DNA of 64,000 nucleotides from Bacteroides caccae (GTDB lineage: Bacteria; Bacteroidota; Bacteroidia; Bacteroidales; Bacteroidaceae). The stretch covers positions 620,001-684,000 of the forward strand of contig NZ_CP022412.2 in assembly GCF_002222615.2 (NCBI RefSeq). The letters run 5' to 3'. How positions within the stretch are numbered: the first letter of the stretch is position 1; each line of letters starts with the position of its first letter. The translations under genes and the position numbers were made by a program. Positions 38,604 through 48,185 of this stretch are shown piece by piece. The notes beneath the pieces were generated by a model. The model saw only the letters and a list, made by a program, of their open reading frames with translations, did not search any database and was not told the origin of the DNA.

Positions 38604-40418
38604 TTATTTTAACGTTTTACAAATCTCATTATTGATCTTCTTCAATGTTGCTTCATCCAGCTTTATTACTTTACGGTCATAAGTCATCAGTCCATTCACT
38701 TCTACTTCTACATCTGTCGTTTGTGTGTAAACAGCTGCAGAAAAGCCTTGCTTTATCATTTCTTTCAGCATTTCTGCATACTTCAGATATTCAGCAGTAG
38801 CTTCCGTAGATGTATTAAACTGGATGTATCCCCAATTCCGGTTGGGTTCCCAAAGATGATTCTTCAAAACTAAACCAATCCCCCCATATTCTCCTAGTAC
38901 CGTAGCACGTTGTGCATCATACAAATACATTTCCGGCCCCGGATAATTATGCAAATCAAGCATATCACCGCAAGTATAATGATTTCCACCACTTGCCGGA
39001 TTGACCAAACGTGTAGAGTCATATTGTTTGGTCCATTCTGCAATCTCACTTGTCTTAAATTGCCCCCAAGCCTCATTAAAGGGCACCCAAGTCCCAATAC
39101 AAGGATAAGAATAGAGATAATCAATAATTTCTTTCCATTCCTTACGATAAGTAGCCTCAGATTCAGGAGAACGTGTCAGTTCCGTTCCATCAAAATACTT
39201 CTTTCTCTGCCACTCCAAGGTTTTATCACCATTAGGCATATCCTGCCAAACAATTACTCCCATTTGATCACAGTATGTATACCAACGTGCAGGCTCTACC
39301 TTTACATGTTTTCTTATCATATTAAAGCCCAAATCTTTCGTTTTCTTGATATCATAACACAATGCCTCATCCGTAGGAGCTGTATATAATCCATCCGGCC
39401 ACCAACCCTGATCTAACGGACCAAATTGAAACAGATCTTTATTGTTTAACTGTAAACGCACAATACCTTTTTTGTCTCTTTTCATAGAGTACTTACGCAT
39501 CGCCATATAACTCCTTACACAGTCTACCCGTTTTCCTCCCTCAAATAAAGAAACTTCCATCTGATATAAGAATGGTTCATCCGGCGACCAAAGTTTGGCA
39601 TCAGCCGGCATGGAAACCTCAACTGGTAACCCATTAATTGATGTTCCCACAGCCACCAGACGCCCTCCTTCAAACACTTTTACCTCAAATTTATCTGAAT
39701 ACCTATTGTCATCTGTTTCAACCTTTACTTTAACCTTATTCAAATCTATATCAGGTGTTGTTTTTATATCTGTAATATAGTGTTCAGACACCGGTTCCAA
39801 CCATACAGTCTGCCAGATACCACTCACCGGCGTATACCAGATACCATGAGGATTACTCACTTGCTTTCCGCGTGGCTGCGTACCTTTTTCTGTCGGGTCC
39901 CACACTTTGACAACCAAATTATTTTCCGAGTTCTTCAAAGCTTGGGTTATATCAAATGTAAACGGAGTAAATCCTCCTGTATGTTCTCCTACTTTTATAT
40001 TGTTAACCCATACCTCAGTTTTCCAATCAACAGCTCCAAAATGAAGCAAAATCCTTTTTCCTCTCCATTTAGAGGGTATAACAAACTCACGCTGATACCA
40101 TAATTCTTTATCTTCTCCCAATGTCTTTCCGACTCCCGAAAGGCTGGATTCGACAGCAAATGGTACTAATATATCACCTTCAAAAGAATCCGGAATTGAT
40201 TTTCCCAACGGTAAAACTGCATACTTCCATAAACCATTCAAATTAGACCACTCAGAACGCTCCATAATAGGACGCGGATATTCCGGTAATACATTGTTCA
40301 CATCTATCTTCTCCGCCCAAGAAGTTTTGATCCTATCTCCTACAGGGGTCCATTGTGCCCATAACATCTGAGAAAATAATGACAGAGCTATTCCTATTGA
40401 AAATAATTGTTTTATCAT
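38604..40418 (-). CDS. GH2-family beta-glycosidase
   Basis: The 604-residue product has a signal peptide (1-21). It has the jelly-roll sugar-binding domain (~50-205, with SNPHGIWYTPVSGIWQTVWLE), the immunoglobulin-like domain (~207-305) and the TIM barrel. The acid/base Glu449 lies in PFNEAWGQF and the likely nucleophile Glu510 in VLGEYGG. It lacks the long C-terminal domains of LacZ. GH2 members of this size are exo-beta-glucuronidases, galactosidases or related; the substrate cannot be fixed from the sequence. It is the first gene of operon B, downstream of the conserved regulatory blocks at 40450-40557. Confidence 0.88.
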   Translation of the reverse strand: MIKQLFSIGIALSLFSQMLWAQWTPVGDRIKTSWAEKIDVNNVLPEYPRPIMERSEWSNLNGLWKYAVLPLGKSIPDSFEGDILVPFAVESSLSGVGKTLGEDKELWYQREFVIPSKWRGKRILLHFGAVDWKTEVWVNNIKVGEHTGGFTPFTFDITQALKNSENNLVVKVWDPTEKGTQPRGKQVSNPHGIWYTPVSGIWQTVWLEPVSEHYITDIKTTPDIDLNKVKVKVETDDNRYSDKFEVKVFEGGRLVAVGTSINGLPVEVSMPADAKLWSPDEPFLYQMEVSLFEGGKRVDCVRSYMAMRKYSMKRDKKGIVRLQLNNKDLFQFGPLDQGWWPDGLYTAPTDEALCYDIKKTKDLGFNMIRKHVKVEPARWYTYCDQMGVIVWQDMPNGDKTLEWQRKKYFDGTELTRSPESEATYRKEWKEIIDYLYSYPCIGTWVPFNEAWGQFKTSEIAEWTKQYDSTRLVNPASGGNHYTCGDMLDLHNYPGPEMYLYDAQRATVLGEYGGIGLVLKNHLWEPNRNWGYIQFNTSTEATAEYLKYAEMLKEMIKQGFSAAVYTQTTDVEVEVNGLMTYDRKVIKLDEATLKKINNEICKTLK

Positions 40419-40449
40419 ATATAACTAGTTTTATCATTTGCAGTAATCA

Positions 40450-40557
40450 ACACAGGCAAAATTAGAGGTTCGCACAATATATAGATGATATAAACATCCC
40501 AATAAATCACAAAAACGTCTCAAAATAAAATGATATAGACAAATGAAACATGAATGG
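40450..40557 (-). promoter_or_regulatory. Regulatory region of PUL operon B, shared blocks with operon A
   Basis: Four blocks match the region upstream of the operon A SusC gene (47882-48000). They are ACACAGGCAAAATTA (40450-40464), TCCCAATAAATC (40497-40508), GTCTCAAA (40517-40524) and AAATGAAACATGAATGG (40541-40557). The first three have the same spacing in both regions (43 and 20 bases); the last differs by 11 bases, one helical turn. On the minus strand the first block contains TTTTGCCT, a likely -33 element. These are probably binding sites of the neighbouring HTCS regulator. Confidence 0.75.
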
Positions 40558-40583
40558 GATAATTGATGCATATAGCATAAAAA

Positions 40584-40634
40584 AAAGCCTTGTACCATTT
40601 GTAGTACCCGTTACTACAAAAGATACAAGGCTTT
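40584..40634 (-). terminator. Terminator at the end of PUL operon A
   Basis: The outer stem AAAGCCTTGTA (40584-40594) pairs with TACAAGGCTTT (40624-40634), and the inner stem TTTGTAGTA (40598-40606) pairs with TACTACAAA (40612-40620). The upstream A-run gives a T-tail on the minus strand. It separates the DUF4998-type gene from the promoter of the GH2 gene, so operons A and B are separate transcripts. Confidence 0.8.
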
Positions 40635-40697
40635 CATATAATTCTATAGTAAGAAAAATGACCTTATAAATCCTTTTTGTTATCTCTGCTATTTCTT

Positions 40698-41372
40698 TTA
40701 ATTGATTTCAAGCTCATCCGACTCACTATAAAAATAATCTATGGCGGTTTCTTCCGGCAAATAAACGGAACGATAAGTGATATGGTCTCCTGCGAAATCA
40801 TCTATCTTCACCTGTGTTGCGGGAGCTTTCAAAAGCACAGTTTTATTTTTCCCCTCAGAACTCATATAAGTAATTTCAGAAGCAAAAAAAGTTGGTTCAA
40901 GCGAAGCTGCAAAAGTAACGGTCAATACATCATTCTTTAAAACCGCCGTCTTTACTTTTGTATTGAACAACAATTTCTCATAAACATCACCATATACTGC
41001 ACAAGGAACCTCCGACATAATAGAAGAATTACCATACGTATCGTATGTACAGATTTCAAAGACATACGAGCCTTCCGCCAAATCCTCTACTACAACCTGA
41101 GTAAGAGTTGCTTTATCTGTCAATTGTAATTCAGTAGACTTCGTTCTGTTTTCCCAGAATATTTTTGCCGTTTTAGCACGAGGATCAAATAATTTCTGCC
41201 ATTCGAGCATAACCCGATTACGTCCTGCATAAGCTTTCAGTGAATCTACTTTTCCAATATATACAATAGGCCCTTCTTCTATAAACTCTTTATACGTGGC
41301 ATCCATACCATCGCAAGAGATCAAGGCACCTATACTTAAAAATATAAAAATCAGTTTTTTAAATAGTTTCAT
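40698..41372 (-). CDS. DUF4998-type surface lipoprotein
   Basis: The 224-residue product has lipoprotein signal ALISCDGMD. Features are the FIEEGPIVYIGKVDSLKAYAGRNRVMLEW start and a fibronectin-like pattern of beta strands (LAEGSYVFEICTYDTYGN), followed by a second beta domain. This is the usual DUF4998 layout of a small lipoprotein next to SusCD. It probably helps bind glycan at the cell surface. It is the last gene of operon A, followed by a terminator. Confidence 0.8.
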   Translation of the reverse strand: MKLFKKLIFIFLSIGALISCDGMDATYKEFIEEGPIVYIGKVDSLKAYAGRNRVMLEWQKLFDPRAKTAKIFWENRTKSTELQLTDKATLTQVVVEDLAEGSYVFEICTYDTYGNSSIMSEVPCAVYGDVYEKLLFNTKVKTAVLKNDVLTVTFAASLEPTFFASEITYMSSEGKNKTVLLKAPATQVKIDDFAGDHITYRSVYLPEETAIDYFYSESDELEIN

Positions 41373-41393
41373 AGCATTATCTTTTACTTGTTA

Positions 41394-42608
41394 CTAATTA
41401 TGCCTCGCACCGAAAAACGTAAGTTCGTGAAGATGCATATAACGTGTTTTCCCCCATGTGTCATTCGTTTTAAAACGAATATAACGTACAGCCGGAGCAT
41501 TATCAGGAATAATAAAATTCTCACCATTTTTCGCAGCTTCCTGATCCTCTGTTGTAAGAGCATCGTTTACACCACCTCCTGAAGGTTTCACCGACTCATA
41601 TTCAGAAAGTAATACCCAAGAATCATCAAAGCTACCATCTGGATTTGGATCATTACTACCCCACAGTTCAAAATGCTTCGGGTGTCCTGCTTTAAATGTA
41701 TTACCATACTTACCCGGATAATAACGTGAAACCATTACAAATCGGCTCAATTTATACTTTTCCCCCATATCAAAGGTAAACCATTGCGGCATTACTGTTG
41801 TCGTCTTGGTTTGAAAACAAGGATCTGTATCTGTGATTCCATCCCAAAGCCGCGTCATATCATTTCCTTTCGTCACTTCATTCCATGAGTGGCACTCATA
41901 AGAGTCAGTCGGCAAAGCCATCTTCCTGAACAAAGACTTATCGCATTGTTCTTCATACAAAGGAGTCTCAGTGACATACAATGTATCAGAAAGATGTCCC
42001 CATCTATCTCTGACAAAAATACCAAAATCTGTAGTAACAGCATCCAGGCCGCGTACATAGAAATCACCACCTTTAGCCTCAGTATAATGCATATATACCT
42101 GTGTCCAAATCCCTTCTGCCTGTTTCTTTATGACCCCCAGTCCCAATTTAGCCTTTTCCGGGTTATCAAAGTTCACTTTGATACCGCCAAATGTTTCAGC
42201 TGAAATTAATGTTCCACGCACTTTCTGATAAGGAGGAGTATCCGGACTTACTTTTACCACAAGCGGAGTAGAGACAGCCTCACCATAACTAACGGAATAA
42301 AGTTCAACGTCATACTCTCCCTTAGTAGGGAATCCTTCTACTACCAAAGAATCTGTATAGAAAGAAGCATTAACTGTACGAATCATATTATCAACTTTAT
42401 AGCTAGCCCGAACATATTTTAAATTTTGATCATCCGGCAAATCATAATAGATAATTGCTGCACCAGGCAGATTCTTTACCGTCGCATTCAGCACCTGTGA
42501 CGGTGGTGTCGTACTTCCCGTAGGTTCGTTCAGATCAGCATTGTCGGCACAAGCAGCCAAAACAACTCCTATATAAAACAACCCATATTTATAAAATTTC
42601 TTCTTCAT
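41394..42608 (-). CDS. DUF4959/DUF5126/DUF5000-type surface glycan-binding lipoprotein
   Basis: The 404-residue product has lipoprotein signal VLAACADNAD. Two immunoglobulin-like beta domains (residues ~30-235) are followed by a C-terminal F5/8-type-C (discoidin-like) domain (~240-400: LWDGITDTDPCFQ, PQWFTFDMGEKYKLSRF, WGSNDPNPDGS, RYIRFKTNDTWGKTRYMHLHELTFFG). Proteins with this layout are non-catalytic surface glycan-binding proteins encoded directly after SusD. The gap to SusD is 19 bases. Confidence 0.82.
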   Translation of the reverse strand: MKKKFYKYGLFYIGVVLAACADNADLNEPTGSTTPPSQVLNATVKNLPGAAIIYYDLPDDQNLKYVRASYKVDNMIRTVNASFYTDSLVVEGFPTKGEYDVELYSVSYGEAVSTPLVVKVSPDTPPYQKVRGTLISAETFGGIKVNFDNPEKAKLGLGVIKKQAEGIWTQVYMHYTEAKGGDFYVRGLDAVTTDFGIFVRDRWGHLSDTLYVTETPLYEEQCDKSLFRKMALPTDSYECHSWNEVTKGNDMTRLWDGITDTDPCFQTKTTTVMPQWFTFDMGEKYKLSRFVMVSRYYPGKYGNTFKAGHPKHFELWGSNDPNPDGSFDDSWVLLSEYESVKPSGGGVNDALTTEDQEAAKNGENFIIPDNAPAVRYIRFKTNDTWGKTRYMHLHELTFFGARHN

Positions 42609-42627
42609 AACGTTTTTATTTTAAAGT

Positions 42628-44550
42628 TTACCAACCATAATTCTGTACCAGGTTTTTATTCGAATATAGTTCCTTATCTAAAATCGGCCAGAAATAGTTT
42701 CTTATTCTAAACTCTTGAGTATAAATCAATTGTTCTGTATAGTAATCTTCATTTGTGCTATACTGAGTATTCCAACCAGTTATCGGCTTATTCTGTTCCT
42801 GAAATGCCAATTTCCATCTACGTAAGTCCCAAAATCTCTGTGCTTCGAATGCCAATTCAATTCCACGTTCCTGTTGTATGATCTCACGTCTGCCATCTAT
42901 TGTTTCATATTTCTTATTGTTCGTATATGTATCCCAGCTTTCTTCCACACCTTTCAGTCCTGCTCTTTCTCTGATCAAATCGACCCAAGTCAGAACATCA
43001 GTTTTAGTAGCACCACTTTCATTCAAAGCTTCAGCATACAACAGATATAAGTTACCCAATCTCATCACCGGGAACGGATATGTAATCTTAGTAAAACCAC
43101 TGGTCTGCCCTACCACACTCTTAAAATGAACTAGTTTTTTAGGCCATATACCTGTTTCATTCCATGAATTCGCAATCTGATTGGCAGCAGACTGTCCTTG
43201 TTTACATTGCACATAAATCGGTTTCGTCTCATCTGTCACTCCCTGCCCGAACCAGACTGCACCATCAAATCCTAAACTTGCGTAATAGCGTACTTCTCTG
43301 TCAAAATTCAGATTAGCTGTTGTATACCCTTCCTTGATAAAGTACTTATCATTAGCTGTTGCTTTTCTCAATTCAAAACGATCATCATAATTCCATGTCT
43401 TATCTTCTGTAATAGGAACTCCATTTTTTGTATAAAACAAATCTGCTATTTTTAGAGGGACAGCCAAATTACCACCAACACTCGCATTTCCTTCTTTTCC
43501 CGGTTCCAATCCACGTGGAATAGCATGATCCTGTAACTGTCCGATAATACTATTTGAATTAGCCCAAATAATTTCTTGATTCCACTTTTCCGTCACAATG
43601 TTACGAATATTCATTTTCGCACGGGTCTGATCGGATATTGTGTATTCAAGAGAAGTATATTTATATAAATCATGTCCCTGAGCTTTCAGAAAATCAATAG
43701 CCTGCCTACAAGCTTCCGCAGCATCTATCCAACGCTGTTTTTTGGCCTGTTCCGATTTATTCGGATTGAATAGTTCAATACCTCTGGAATCAGTATATCC
43801 TTTATAATCAGCATTTCCATTAAATAAAGGACTGGCAGCAGTTACCATCACTTCGGCTTTTATTGCCATTGCAATTCCTTGAGTAATTCGTCCCAACTCT
43901 TCAGCCTCATTCATTATCTTATCAGGCAAATGATTACTGTTGATAATCTCGGTTAAAGAATTGATTACATAATCAAAGCATTCGTCTATAGTACTCCTAA
44001 AAACCTTTACTTCATCCTCACTTGCATTTACCGGAATATTCCGATCCATAATAGGAATTGGTCCATACATTCTAATCAGCCAATAATGGTAATAGACTTT
44101 CAAGAAACGTACTTCTGCCGCCCAACGGTCTTTCTCTGCTTGTGTCATATCAGGTACCTTCTGAATATTCTCCAGAAAGATGTTACAGTCACTGATTCCT
44201 TGATACAATGATTTGTTATTCTGTTGATCGGCTCCGGTCCAATAATCACAGCGTGGTCTTGCCGAACTTTGCATATTATGTGAAATATACCATGCATGTA
44301 CGTGTGCTGCACTACGAAAAGACTCCGTAATATACAGTTCGTCACCACCGGCAATTGCCGGATTTGCCTCCAACAGGCCATGAGCCGGAAGATAATAATA
44401 ACAGGTAAACAAATATTTCTCTGCCTGTGCCCTCATTGTAAATGCATTATCGATTGTAGCAATATCATCCGGAACAATATCCAAGAATGAATCACATGAA
44501 GATAAAGCGATAATCAAACAATTTAATATAAACAGTTGTATTTTTTTCAT
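42628..44550 (-). CDS. SusD-family surface glycan-binding lipoprotein (operon A)
   Basis: The 640-residue product has lipoprotein signal IALSSCDSFLD. It has the SusD N-terminal helices (AEKDRWAAEVRFLKVYYHYWLIRMYGPIPIM), MRLGNLYLLYAEALNESG, RREIIQQERGIELAFEAQRFWDLRRWKLA and the end FWPILDKELYSNKNLVQNYGW. It pairs with the SusC gene 12 bases upstream. It is clearly different from the operon B SusD, so the two pairs probably bind different fragments or sizes of the glycan. Confidence 0.94.
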   Translation of the reverse strand: MKKIQLFILNCLIIALSSCDSFLDIVPDDIATIDNAFTMRAQAEKYLFTCYYYLPAHGLLEANPAIAGGDELYITESFRSAAHVHAWYISHNMQSSARPRCDYWTGADQQNNKSLYQGISDCNIFLENIQKVPDMTQAEKDRWAAEVRFLKVYYHYWLIRMYGPIPIMDRNIPVNASEDEVKVFRSTIDECFDYVINSLTEIINSNHLPDKIMNEAEELGRITQGIAMAIKAEVMVTAASPLFNGNADYKGYTDSRGIELFNPNKSEQAKKQRWIDAAEACRQAIDFLKAQGHDLYKYTSLEYTISDQTRAKMNIRNIVTEKWNQEIIWANSNSIIGQLQDHAIPRGLEPGKEGNASVGGNLAVPLKIADLFYTKNGVPITEDKTWNYDDRFELRKATANDKYFIKEGYTTANLNFDREVRYYASLGFDGAVWFGQGVTDETKPIYVQCKQGQSAANQIANSWNETGIWPKKLVHFKSVVGQTSGFTKITYPFPVMRLGNLYLLYAEALNESGATKTDVLTWVDLIRERAGLKGVEESWDTYTNNKKYETIDGRREIIQQERGIELAFEAQRFWDLRRWKLAFQEQNKPITGWNTQYSTNEDYYTEQLIYTQEFRIRNYFWPILDKELYSNKNLVQNYGW

Positions 44551-44562
44551 TTTATATCAAAT

Positions 44563-47500
44563 TTAGAAAGTTAAATTTAGTCCTATATTATACACACGCT
44601 GTACAGGATAACCTAAGCCGGAACCTGCCATTTCAGGATCCCAAAGTTTAAATTTACTAAAGCATAATAGATTGTTTCCTGTAACATAGAATCGAAGGTT
44701 CTTGATTCCTACTTTATTAGTCACTTTTTCAGGAATAGTATAACCAATCTCCAATTGTTTTAAACGCAAGAACGAACCATCCCGCATAAACCAAGTACTC
44801 GTTTTACTGTTATTCTCAATAGAAGTCGGGCTTAATCTCGGCCATACCGCATAAGCATCTCTATTATCCTCCGACCAATGACTATCTGCAATAAACTTTG
44901 CAAGTGCATTATGCCCAACTCTATTACCTACAACTTTTGTATCAACCGTGTTAAAAAATGGAGATACATTATTATAATCAATCCAAAATGATTCTCTAGC
45001 CAATCCTTGGAAAAACACTGATATATCCCAATTCTTATATCCATAAGAGGCACCAAAACCATATACAATTTCCGGTTCTTTCGGATATCCGATAGGTACC
45101 TGATCGAGATCAGTAATCTTACCATCCTTGTTCACATCACGATACTTAATATCACCTGCACCATATTCTCCAAATTGCACAGGAGAATTAGCCACTTCAT
45201 TGTCGTCAACAAATAGACCTTCTGCTATATATCCCCAAGTCTGATTAGTTGGATAACCCACTTTCTGTTTCCACCATGCTCCCGGATATTCATAATCCTC
45301 ATACACCATATATTCACTTGTCGCATAAGTAAAGTTTCCTCTCAACTGCAACCATGATTTATTGGCGAAATATTTATTATAATCTAACGATAAGTCAACT
45401 CCGTGCCCCTTGGCCTCTCCCAAGTTTGCATAAGGTTGTACCCAAAGTCCCATAGATGCCGGGATCGAAGTTCGTTGTTGCAAAATACTCTTACGGCGTT
45501 CCGTATAATACTCTGCCGTCACATTCAAATCATTAAATAAAGTGAACTCAAGTGCAAAGTTTGTTTTAGCAGACTTTTCCCATGTAATTTCAGGATCAGA
45601 ATATCGCTTTACCGAAATACCATCCCGATGATAATCATAATTATATCCGAAGTTTGCCCCATACTTACTATCATTCATATTGATATCCGACAAATACAGG
45701 AAACGCCCGCTTCCGATAGCATCATTACCAACAATACCATAAGACGCTCTCAATTTCAACTTGGATACTACATCTTTAAATGGATCCCAAAAAGACTCAT
45801 TAGAAACAACCCATGCCAAACCGGCAGAAGGGAAGAAACCGAACCGTTTACTTTTATGGAAGCGTTCGGAACCATTATACCCGAAGTTGAACTCTGCAAA
45901 ATAACGATTATTATATGCATAAGTGAAACGCCCCGATAAACCGACATTGCGGTAAGGCAGAGATGCCTGAAGCGAGCCTGCATTCGGCTGAAGGTTATTT
46001 CTCAACTGATAGACTAATAATCCGCCTACTCCATGTTTTCCGAAATCACGATTATAATTCAATGCAGCCTCTATATACATATTAGCCGTAATACTCTTAC
46101 CACCCGGATCATAAATCAGATATTCCGAACCGTCATCCGGATTAATGATATCAATGGCATAATCACCGGTCAGATAATCATAATTAGTCATCTTATAATA
46201 ATATGGATTCAGTTTACGTGAAACATCATAACTGGAGATACGGGAAGTATTAAACAACAAGCGTGCCGATAAACCTTCCGTCAAGAATTTCAGATCCTGT
46301 TTCACTTCAAACTGCGCACTCAAATTAGAACGGCCGGATTCTTTATATCCTCTTACCATTTCTGCATACGGATTCAAATATTGTCCATTTTCAGCATTAC
46401 CAAATAAAGTATGTTTCGTGTATGTATGAGCTTCATCTTTGGGATATTTAGCGGGAAACAATACCGGATTACTCTTCATAATCAGATTGTACATAGCCGA
46501 ACCACCATATAACGGTCCGTTATAATCATCGAACACACCACTTAGACGGACAATCAATTCTGTTGTCTTGGTAGCGTTGATATTCACATTAGAACGAAGA
46601 GTATAAACTCTCTGTTTGATATTATTATTAAAATTACTGTTCTTATCAACCTCCAGAATACCATTGTCTTGACTATACGAAGCTGCCACATAGTAACGTG
46701 CGACATCACCACCACCTGTAATATTCAGGTTGACGCGCTGGTTCATCGTAAAATCTTTTAATAATTCCTTTCTCCAATCCGTAGCCGGATAAATTACAGA
46801 TCCCGCCCCCGGTACAGTATTGTCTATTTTTTCCTCAGAATACATCAACGGCGCCAACGGATTACGAGTTAAATAGGCCTCATTGTGCAGACGCATATAA
46901 GTAACAGGATCTGCCAATTCTATCTCTTGAGTCGGAGTGGATATTGAGTTCTCAACTCTTAAGCTTAACCGTGCTTTTCCCTTCTGACCTTCTTTGGTTT
47001 TCACCAGAATCACACCATTTGCACCACGGGCACCGTAAAGAGCGGTAGCAGTAGCATCCTTCATAATAGAAAAGCTGGCGATGTCATCTGGCTGTAAACG
47101 AGCCAGATCGGTAGAAGTTAACTCAATGCCGTCAATCAAAATCAACGGATCTTTTTTATATCCGAAAGTTGTAACACCGCGAACAAAGAAAGAGGCGTCA
47201 TCCACCCCCGGTTCACCAGTTCTCTGATAAGAGATTACTCCTGCAATACGCCCGGCAAGTGCATTCGTAAGATTACTGGAGGGTGTTTTCAGTTCCGCCA
47301 CTTTCACGGTTGAAATAGCACCAATAACACTCTCCTTTTTCTGTGTACCAAAAGCCACAACCTCAACTCCCTCCAACATCTGAGAGTCCTCATACAGAAT
47401 TGCATTTATGGTTGTTTCATTTCCTACGGTTTTAGTCAGCTTTACATAACCTACATAACTAAATTCCAAAATAGCTCCTTTAGAAACGTTAGACAGTGTA

Positions 47501-47757
47501 TAGTTACCATCCAAATCAGTAACAACTCCAGTAGTAGAGCCTTTCACCAATACAGATGCACCGATAATAGGTTCACCGTCTGTACCCAAAACCTTACCTT
47601 TAATCACCATTCCTTTTTTTTGCTGCTGGACAGTCTGATTATCACTGACTGCATATGCAACAGATACAGAAAGAAAAGAAAAGGTCGTCAGACATACACC
47701 TACAATCCACAACCGCCTTTTTAAGCATGTGCTTAGATCTCTTGTTTTTGTTTTCAT
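44563..47757 (-). CDS. SusC/RagA-family TonB-dependent transporter (operon A)
   Basis: The start was set at ATG 47757 (MKTKTRDLSTCLKRRLWIVG), giving a usual long SusC signal region; an open upstream extension to 47820 lies in the leader. The product has 1064 residues. It has a CarboxypepD_reg domain (VIKGKVLGTDGEPIIGASV, DLDGNYTLSNV), the plug with GVEVVAFGTQKKESVIGAI, the signature DATATALYGARGANGVILVKT, and a barrel ending VQRVYNIGLNLTF. It imports oligosaccharides through the outer membrane. It heads operon A and is controlled from the region 47882-48000. Confidence 0.94.
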   Translation of the reverse strand: MKTKTRDLSTCLKRRLWIVGVCLTTFSFLSVSVAYAVSDNQTVQQQKKGMVIKGKVLGTDGEPIIGASVLVKGSTTGVVTDLDGNYTLSNVSKGAILEFSYVGYVKLTKTVGNETTINAILYEDSQMLEGVEVVAFGTQKKESVIGAISTVKVAELKTPSSNLTNALAGRIAGVISYQRTGEPGVDDASFFVRGVTTFGYKKDPLILIDGIELTSTDLARLQPDDIASFSIMKDATATALYGARGANGVILVKTKEGQKGKARLSLRVENSISTPTQEIELADPVTYMRLHNEAYLTRNPLAPLMYSEEKIDNTVPGAGSVIYPATDWRKELLKDFTMNQRVNLNITGGGDVARYYVAASYSQDNGILEVDKNSNFNNNIKQRVYTLRSNVNINATKTTELIVRLSGVFDDYNGPLYGGSAMYNLIMKSNPVLFPAKYPKDEAHTYTKHTLFGNAENGQYLNPYAEMVRGYKESGRSNLSAQFEVKQDLKFLTEGLSARLLFNTSRISSYDVSRKLNPYYYKMTNYDYLTGDYAIDIINPDDGSEYLIYDPGGKSITANMYIEAALNYNRDFGKHGVGGLLVYQLRNNLQPNAGSLQASLPYRNVGLSGRFTYAYNNRYFAEFNFGYNGSERFHKSKRFGFFPSAGLAWVVSNESFWDPFKDVVSKLKLRASYGIVGNDAIGSGRFLYLSDINMNDSKYGANFGYNYDYHRDGISVKRYSDPEITWEKSAKTNFALEFTLFNDLNVTAEYYTERRKSILQQRTSIPASMGLWVQPYANLGEAKGHGVDLSLDYNKYFANKSWLQLRGNFTYATSEYMVYEDYEYPGAWWKQKVGYPTNQTWGYIAEGLFVDDNEVANSPVQFGEYGAGDIKYRDVNKDGKITDLDQVPIGYPKEPEIVYGFGASYGYKNWDISVFFQGLARESFWIDYNNVSPFFNTVDTKVVGNRVGHNALAKFIADSHWSEDNRDAYAVWPRLSPTSIENNSKTSTWFMRDGSFLRLKQLEIGYTIPEKVTNKVGIKNLRFYVTGNNLLCFSKFKLWDPEMAGSGLGYPVQRVYNIGLNLTF

Positions 47758-48185
47758 AATTATTAATAAAAAGGTTATTTCATTATAAATATTCCCGATA
47801 CCAGTTGATAAGAAGCCCACAAAGGATAAAAAGCTTCTTTAATTGATGCAATGGTTTTATCATAGTATTTTTGATTGATTAACATAGGCAAAATTAACGG
47901 ATGAGAGGATTTCCTGATAAAATAAATATCCCAATAAATCGCAATACTGTCTCAAACAAAAGAAAGAATAGCAAATTCGTTTCAAATGAAATATAAATGG
48001 AACAAATATCCCATAAATTATCATATTAGCCTATTTTTTAGAAAGATATAGAGCTCCTCCGCTGCATTATTACAACGCTCTAATCCCTCTATCTATCAAG
48101 CACATAAGTCTACGATCTGCAGGATATGTACCCTACAGATATCTATATACAACACCAATACTTTTGTGAGAACCAAATAATAAAC
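47758..48185 (-). promoter_or_regulatory. Regulatory region of PUL operon A, shared blocks with operon B
   Basis: No gene is seen in these 428 bases. The blocks shared with 40450-40557 are ACATAGGCAAAATTA (47882-47896), TCCCAATAAATC (47929-47940), GTCTCAAA (47949-47956) and AAATGAAATATAAATGG (47984-48000). The leader to the SusC start is about 125 bases. Near 48115-48140 an imperfect hairpin (ATCTGCAGG/CCTACAGAT) follows the end of the HTCS gene without a T-tail; a clear terminator for the HTCS gene is not visible. Confidence 0.75.

Noticed and set aside
40581..40634. Possible insertion-sequence end in the nested palindrome
   Set aside because: The position between two operons, the T-tail on the minus strand and the absence of a transposase or target duplication fit a terminator.
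48115..48140. Terminator for the HTCS gene
   Set aside because: The stem has a mismatch and no T-run; listed only as an imperfect hairpin.
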